Shown here piece after piece: positions 6,995 to 10,052 of a stretch of 10,052 bases of DNA. The stretch is from Clostridia bacterium. Its GTDB lineage: Bacteria > Bacillota > Clostridia > Christensenellales > Borkfalkiaceae. Numbering within the stretch: the stretch's first letter is position 1; each line of letters opens with the position of its first letter. The position numbers and the translations under genes were made by a program. The stretch covers positions 1-10,052 of the forward strand of contig JAFVRU010000069.1 in the NCBI GenBank assembly GCA_017504065.1. Reading direction: 5' to 3'. The notes under the pieces are model-generated. The model was not told the DNA's origin, searched no databases, and worked only from the letters and a program-made list of their open reading frames with translations.

Positions 6995-7169
6995 GATTAT
7001 CTCTCCAAATCGTCCTTATTATTTTTCCATGATTTTTCAATATTTTTTTAAGTTTTCCCCAATCGGGAGCGTATTTTTGAGCTAAAATTGCCCGTTTTTT
7101 TGCAGTTTAGTATTGTCGGAAGCCGCCTTTCGGCAGGCTTCCGACTGTTTTTTGTATTTTTCGTTAGAT
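6995..7169 (-). other. Gap between secreted protein gene and DUF4838 gene
   Basis: These 175 bases contain the stem-loop at 7115-7145 next to the stop codon of the secreted protein gene, then about 110 A-rich bases (minus strand) leading to the ribosome binding site of the next gene. I searched for TTGACA/TATAAT-like pairs on the minus strand and found none with proper spacing. The downstream genes may therefore depend on read-through or on a non-consensus promoter. Confidence 0.5.
7115..7153. terminator. Strong stem-loop downstream of the secreted protein gene
   Basis: A 10-base perfect stem (GTCGGAAGCC at 7115-7124 with GGCTTCCGAC at 7136-7145) continues past a one-base bulge into a 3-base stem. 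On the minus strand that inner stem closes a GAAA tetraloop. The T-run (7148-7153) lies on the plus-strand side, so the classic terminator polarity is rightward. For the minus-strand mRNA the hairpin begins 24 bases after the stop codon and is followed by AATACTAAAC without a U-tract. That makes it a candidate mRNA-stabilising or partial-termination structure that sets a higher level of the secreted protein than of the downstream enzymes. Confidence 0.6.
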
Positions 7170-10022
7170 TTACGCCGCGTTTGCAAACGCCGTTTGTTGC
7201 GTTGCGCTCCACGTGAAATCTTTTACGTAGATCCCGAAGTCTTTATCGTGAACCTCATTCGGCAGTTTAAAGAAATAGAATTGCGATGCCAAATTCTTTA
7301 CGCTCGCTGCGCTAAACTTGAATTCGTAGGTAATCCATCTACCGCTTGCGTCCGCCGTCGCTTTTTGGGGGTTGCCTTGTTCGTCGTATACGTAAGTTTG
7401 CCAAGAAATCCCCGACGTTGCGCTCGAACCAGAAGCAGCCAAATACAAGTAGTGCGCGTCGCCACAACCCATCAAGCAAAGCAAGAATTGAGCGGGTTTA
7501 TAAACGGAAATATACATATATCCGCCGTCTTTGACAATCTCATTTTTAATATCTGTCGACATCCACCCAAACGCTCTGTCTTCATTAGTAGTCGTATGTT
7601 CGGTAATCGAATAATAATACGCATCGGTAAACCCTGTATCTTTAGATTTTACCAGCGAAGTCTTACTACCTTGCGCAAAGTACGCTTGGTCGGTAATAGA
7701 CGGTTGTTCTACTAACGAAATAGCGGGAACGGTCATCTTTGTCTGAGAAAGCGTTATTTTTCCCAAACGCATTTTTCCGTCAAATTGAGTGCTTAACGCC
7801 GAAAGCCCGTCTGTTTCCACATTCCATGCCGTCGTAATCTTCAATTCAAGCGTAACCCATTGTTTCGTGCATTTTTCATTACCGTTTGCAAGCGCGTTAC
7901 CGCTTTCAAACGCAACACCATTTGCATTATAGAACGCCCATTGTCCGCCCGAAGTAGCGCTATACACTAATCGAATGCCATTGTTATAATAAGACAACGC
8001 AAACGCTGACGGTGCATACAATTCTACATACAAATACGTATTCGCTTGCGCAAAAGCTGCAACTGCGTTAGAGAACGTAATACCATCGCTCTTTTCATGC
8101 CAATTACTAGCAGTATGCATAGGATCATTGTAGTTACTGTCCACATTGTTGTTGCCTACAACCCAAGCGTTTTGGTTGAGCGCATACATTTGTTCATACG
8201 TCATGCTCGCATTCGCACCCAAAACGATATTGGATTTCGTTGCTTCACCGTCAAGAATCGTACCTGAAGTAGGACCGTTGATGGTATATTCCAAACCGTC
8301 TTCCAAGCCTTTCGCTTTTACGGTAATCGTTTGCGTGCCCAAGCCCGTATAGAGAACACCGTCTTCCACGTATCCGCCCGTTGCGGTTGCAGGAAGCGTT
8401 TTCACTACGCCACGGTTATCCGTAACTTCTACCGCGCCGATATTGATCGGGGTAAGGAATTCGTACGGGTTTTCTTGGTCAATTACCACGCCGTCGGCAA
8501 GCGCCACCGTCGCTTCGTTCGTATACTTCAAGACTTGCAAATTGCGAACGTACAAGCAGTTTGCCACCGAAAAGTTCCCTGTTTCCAAATATGTAATGTT
8601 CATAATGGAATCTGTCGGAACTTTCAAAATGGTAATTTCATACGTCAACCATTTGTTTTTATAGGTCGTCGCATTTGCGGTGATTTGTTCGCCCGTTGCG
8701 GGATCGATGGTACGGAAAGAGAACAAATCTACTCCATCTTTCGTAACCGTACCGTATTGTTTACTACTATTGATGCTATACGGATACATGTCGCCGCTAC
8801 CGTTAAAGTTCCAAACCATAATGACGCCGTCATTCGCATAAATATCGAACACAACTCTGTCGCCTACTTCCAACTTGTTGGTTACGTTTGTTTTAACACC
8901 AAAACGATTATACCCTGTCCAATGATAAGCGCCCACCAAATCCCCTTCGGTAGCTTCTACCGGCGTAAGCGTTGCAGCGTTACCTGCGTTTAACCAAGGT
9001 TCGCCAATATCCGCAAGCGTAATCTCGTTTTGCCAAGATTGTACGTTTTCGTCAAACGCAAGCGCAGAAAGCTTATTCGTGCCCGTACCGATCGTTGCGT
9101 TCAGGTTATAACCCGTTTTATTGAAGCCGCGAACGGTATATTCCGTAGGCGAAGTTTGTTCGAGCGTGATTCCCGAATTTTCTTGCGCCGTGATCGTGGG
9201 ACAAGCGTCGAGCGTTCTCGTAACGCCGCCTACCGTTTTGCTGACCGTTGCCGAAACTTTGATCGTGTCGCCGCCGTTCAAAATGTTGTAATCGTTCGTT
9301 TCCGCATTCGAAGAAGTAACCGTGATTTCGGGGTTGCCGTACACGCTTTGTACTTTATCGATAACCGAGTTGAGATACGCTCTCGGCGTTTGCGCAACAC
9401 CGGCTACTACCGCGTCGAGCTTTGCTTGTTTTTCTTCGTTGGGATCGTTCACCGCATACGTTGCAACCGTATAGATCGCGCGGGATTCTTCGCCCGTGTA
9501 CGCATAACTTACCGCGCCGTTTGCGTCCGTCGCTTTGATGTACGCTCTGCCCGTGAAAGGACGGCTCAGGTTCTCTTCTTTAATACCAATGAGCGAGCCT
9601 TTGAGCGTGTACGTTTCCGTCGATTCGTCCAAAACGGGGGTTGCCGCTACGTAGCCGAATTCCACTTGACCTGCCGCCGCGTTACCGGGAACAAGCCCGT
9701 CGCTCGTATCGAAGTCAAGCGTTTTCCCTACAAGCAAGTCCGTAGGGCAGATGAGCATGCCGTATTCTACGGTGGTATATGTGCTTGCAATGGTATCGTA
9801 GTCGTCTTGGCTAATGGTCGCCGTATAACGAATCCCGTACGGGTCGGTGAGACGGATCGCCGCGCCGTCTTTCATTTCAAACGTGCTGGCTTGACTTTGC
9901 AACGTCGCGTTATCCGCAGAAGCTTTTGTGCCTGCGAGATTGATCCCTGCAGCCAAGGACAGAGCAAACGCGAACGAGCAAACACCGAGTAAAACTTTTT
10001 TTGCTTTTTTAACGTTTTTCAT
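7170..10022 (-). CDS. Secreted multi-domain protein with three related beta-sandwich modules
   Basis: The 950-residue precursor begins with a lysine-rich, hydrophobic signal peptide with a likely cut after ASA at 34-36. Residues 45-230 form a domain with GAAIRLTDPYGIRYTATI (53-70), YGMLICP (87-93) and FTGRAYIKATDANG (156-169), a pattern I associate with secreted proteins of gut Clostridia, with no known function. Ig-like segments follow (about 231-322 and 504-583). Three beta-sandwich modules (about 333-503, 595-763, 765-945) share three blocks each: a strand pair (VVFDIYAND, YLYVELYAPSAF, YMYISVYKPAQF), a Trp strand (W458, W722, W898) and a closing strand (LYVRNLQV, MRLGKITL, IYVKDFTW). They resemble carbohydrate-binding, galactose-binding-like folds. 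There is no catalytic domain, dockerin, SLH domain or LPxTG anchor. It is probably a secreted glycan-binding protein. Confidence 0.85.
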   Translation of the reverse strand: MKNVKKAKKVLLGVCSFAFALSLAAGINLAGTKASADNATLQSQASTFEMKDGAAIRLTDPYGIRYTATISQDDYDTIASTYTTVEYGMLICPTDLLVGKTLDFDTSDGLVPGNAAAGQVEFGYVAATPVLDESTETYTLKGSLIGIKEENLSRPFTGRAYIKATDANGAVSYAYTGEESRAIYTVATYAVNDPNEEKQAKLDAVVAGVAQTPRAYLNSVIDKVQSVYGNPEITVTSSNAETNDYNILNGGDTIKVSATVSKTVGGVTRTLDACPTITAQENSGITLEQTSPTEYTVRGFNKTGYNLNATIGTGTNKLSALAFDENVQSWQNEITLADIGEPWLNAGNAATLTPVEATEGDLVGAYHWTGYNRFGVKTNVTNKLEVGDRVVFDIYANDGVIMVWNFNGSGDMYPYSINSSKQYGTVTKDGVDLFSFRTIDPATGEQITANATTYKNKWLTYEITILKVPTDSIMNITYLETGNFSVANCLYVRNLQVLKYTNEATVALADGVVIDQENPYEFLTPINIGAVEVTDNRGVVKTLPATATGGYVEDGVLYTGLGTQTITVKAKGLEDGLEYTINGPTSGTILDGEATKSNIVLGANASMTYEQMYALNQNAWVVGNNNVDSNYNDPMHTASNWHEKSDGITFSNAVAAFAQANTYLYVELYAPSAFALSYYNNGIRLVYSATSGGQWAFYNANGVAFESGNALANGNEKCTKQWVTLELKITTAWNVETDGLSALSTQFDGKMRLGKITLSQTKMTVPAISLVEQPSITDQAYFAQGSKTSLVKSKDTGFTDAYYYSITEHTTTNEDRAFGWMSTDIKNEIVKDGGYMYISVYKPAQFLLCLMGCGDAHYLYLAASGSSATSGISWQTYVYDEQGNPQKATADASGRWITYEFKFSAASVKNLASQFYFFKLPNEVHDKDFGIYVKDFTWSATQQTAFANAA

Positions 10023-10030
10023 AGTCTTTT

Positions 10031-10042
10031 CCTTTCCTCCTT
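10031..10042 (-). promoter_or_regulatory. Doubled Shine-Dalgarno before the secreted protein gene
   Basis: On the minus strand AAGGAGG (10042-10036), a full complement to the 16S tail, lies 13 bases before the ATG, and AAAGG (10035-10031) lies 8 bases before it. The second copy has the better spacing. This indicates strong translation and confirms the start at 10022. The promoter lies outside the window. Confidence 0.7.
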
Positions 10043-10052
10043 AATAGAACAT

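Noticed and set aside
6995..7114. Promoter for the DUF4838 operon in the A-rich gap
   Set aside because: TTGAAA- and TTGGGG-like hexamers exist, but no TATAAT-like box lies 16-18 bases downstream of them.
9970..10022. Lipoprotein signal using Cys15 of the secreted protein
   Set aside because: The residues before it (LGV) do not form a lipobox and the cysteine lies too early in the hydrophobic core; an AxA-type cut after residue 36 is better.
1..10052. CRISPR array, insertion sequence, integrase or toxin-antitoxin genes
   Set aside because: No regularly spaced repeats, no transposase or recombinase motifs and no small paired genes were found on either strand.

Overview
The window reads as a piece of a moderately AT-rich genome of a Gram-positive anaerobe, probably an uncultured gut member of the Clostridia. 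This is an inference from three things: strong AAGGAGG-type ribosome binding sites, a perfect sigma-A type promoter (TTGACA-17-TATAAT), and a large secreted protein built from beta-sandwich modules of a kind common in that group. No 16S or other marker gene is present, so the taxonomic call is soft. All six convincing genes lie on the minus strand and are read from right to left; the plus strand carries only shadow frames.

Layout in order of transcription: (1) 10022-7170, a 950-residue secreted protein with a signal peptide, an N-terminal domain, Ig-like segments and three related beta-sandwich modules but no visible catalytic domain. (2) After a 175-base gap holding a strong stem-loop, 6994-4820, a cytosolic 724-residue DUF4838-type protein of the glycoside-hydrolase-like class, with what looks like a second copy of its N-terminal domain at the C-terminus. 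(3) 4815-4024, a 263-residue TIM-barrel-like protein I cannot assign. (4) 4027-3020, a phosphotriesterase/lactonase-family metallohydrolase with an ATGA overlap to gene 3. (5) 3006-1810, an M24 (Xaa-Pro peptidase/creatinase fold) protein whose metal site is largely replaced. (6) 1645-338, a Gfo/Idh/MocA-family NAD(P)-dependent oxidoreductase with its own consensus promoter. Positions 1-337 hold no supported gene but are full of short perfect inverted repeats, two of them followed by T-tracts on the plus strand.

Genes 2 to 5 are separated by -4 to +13 bases and look like one operon; gene 6 can be transcribed separately. Taken together the locus looks like a carbohydrate or glycoconjugate utilisation cluster. 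A secreted binding protein would act outside, and cytosolic glycoside-hydrolase-like proteins, a sugar dehydrogenase and a lactonase-like hydrolase inside, joined by a creatinase-fold protein with unusual active-site residues. No transporter and no regulator gene is visible, so the locus must extend beyond the window, and the substrate cannot be read from the sequence.
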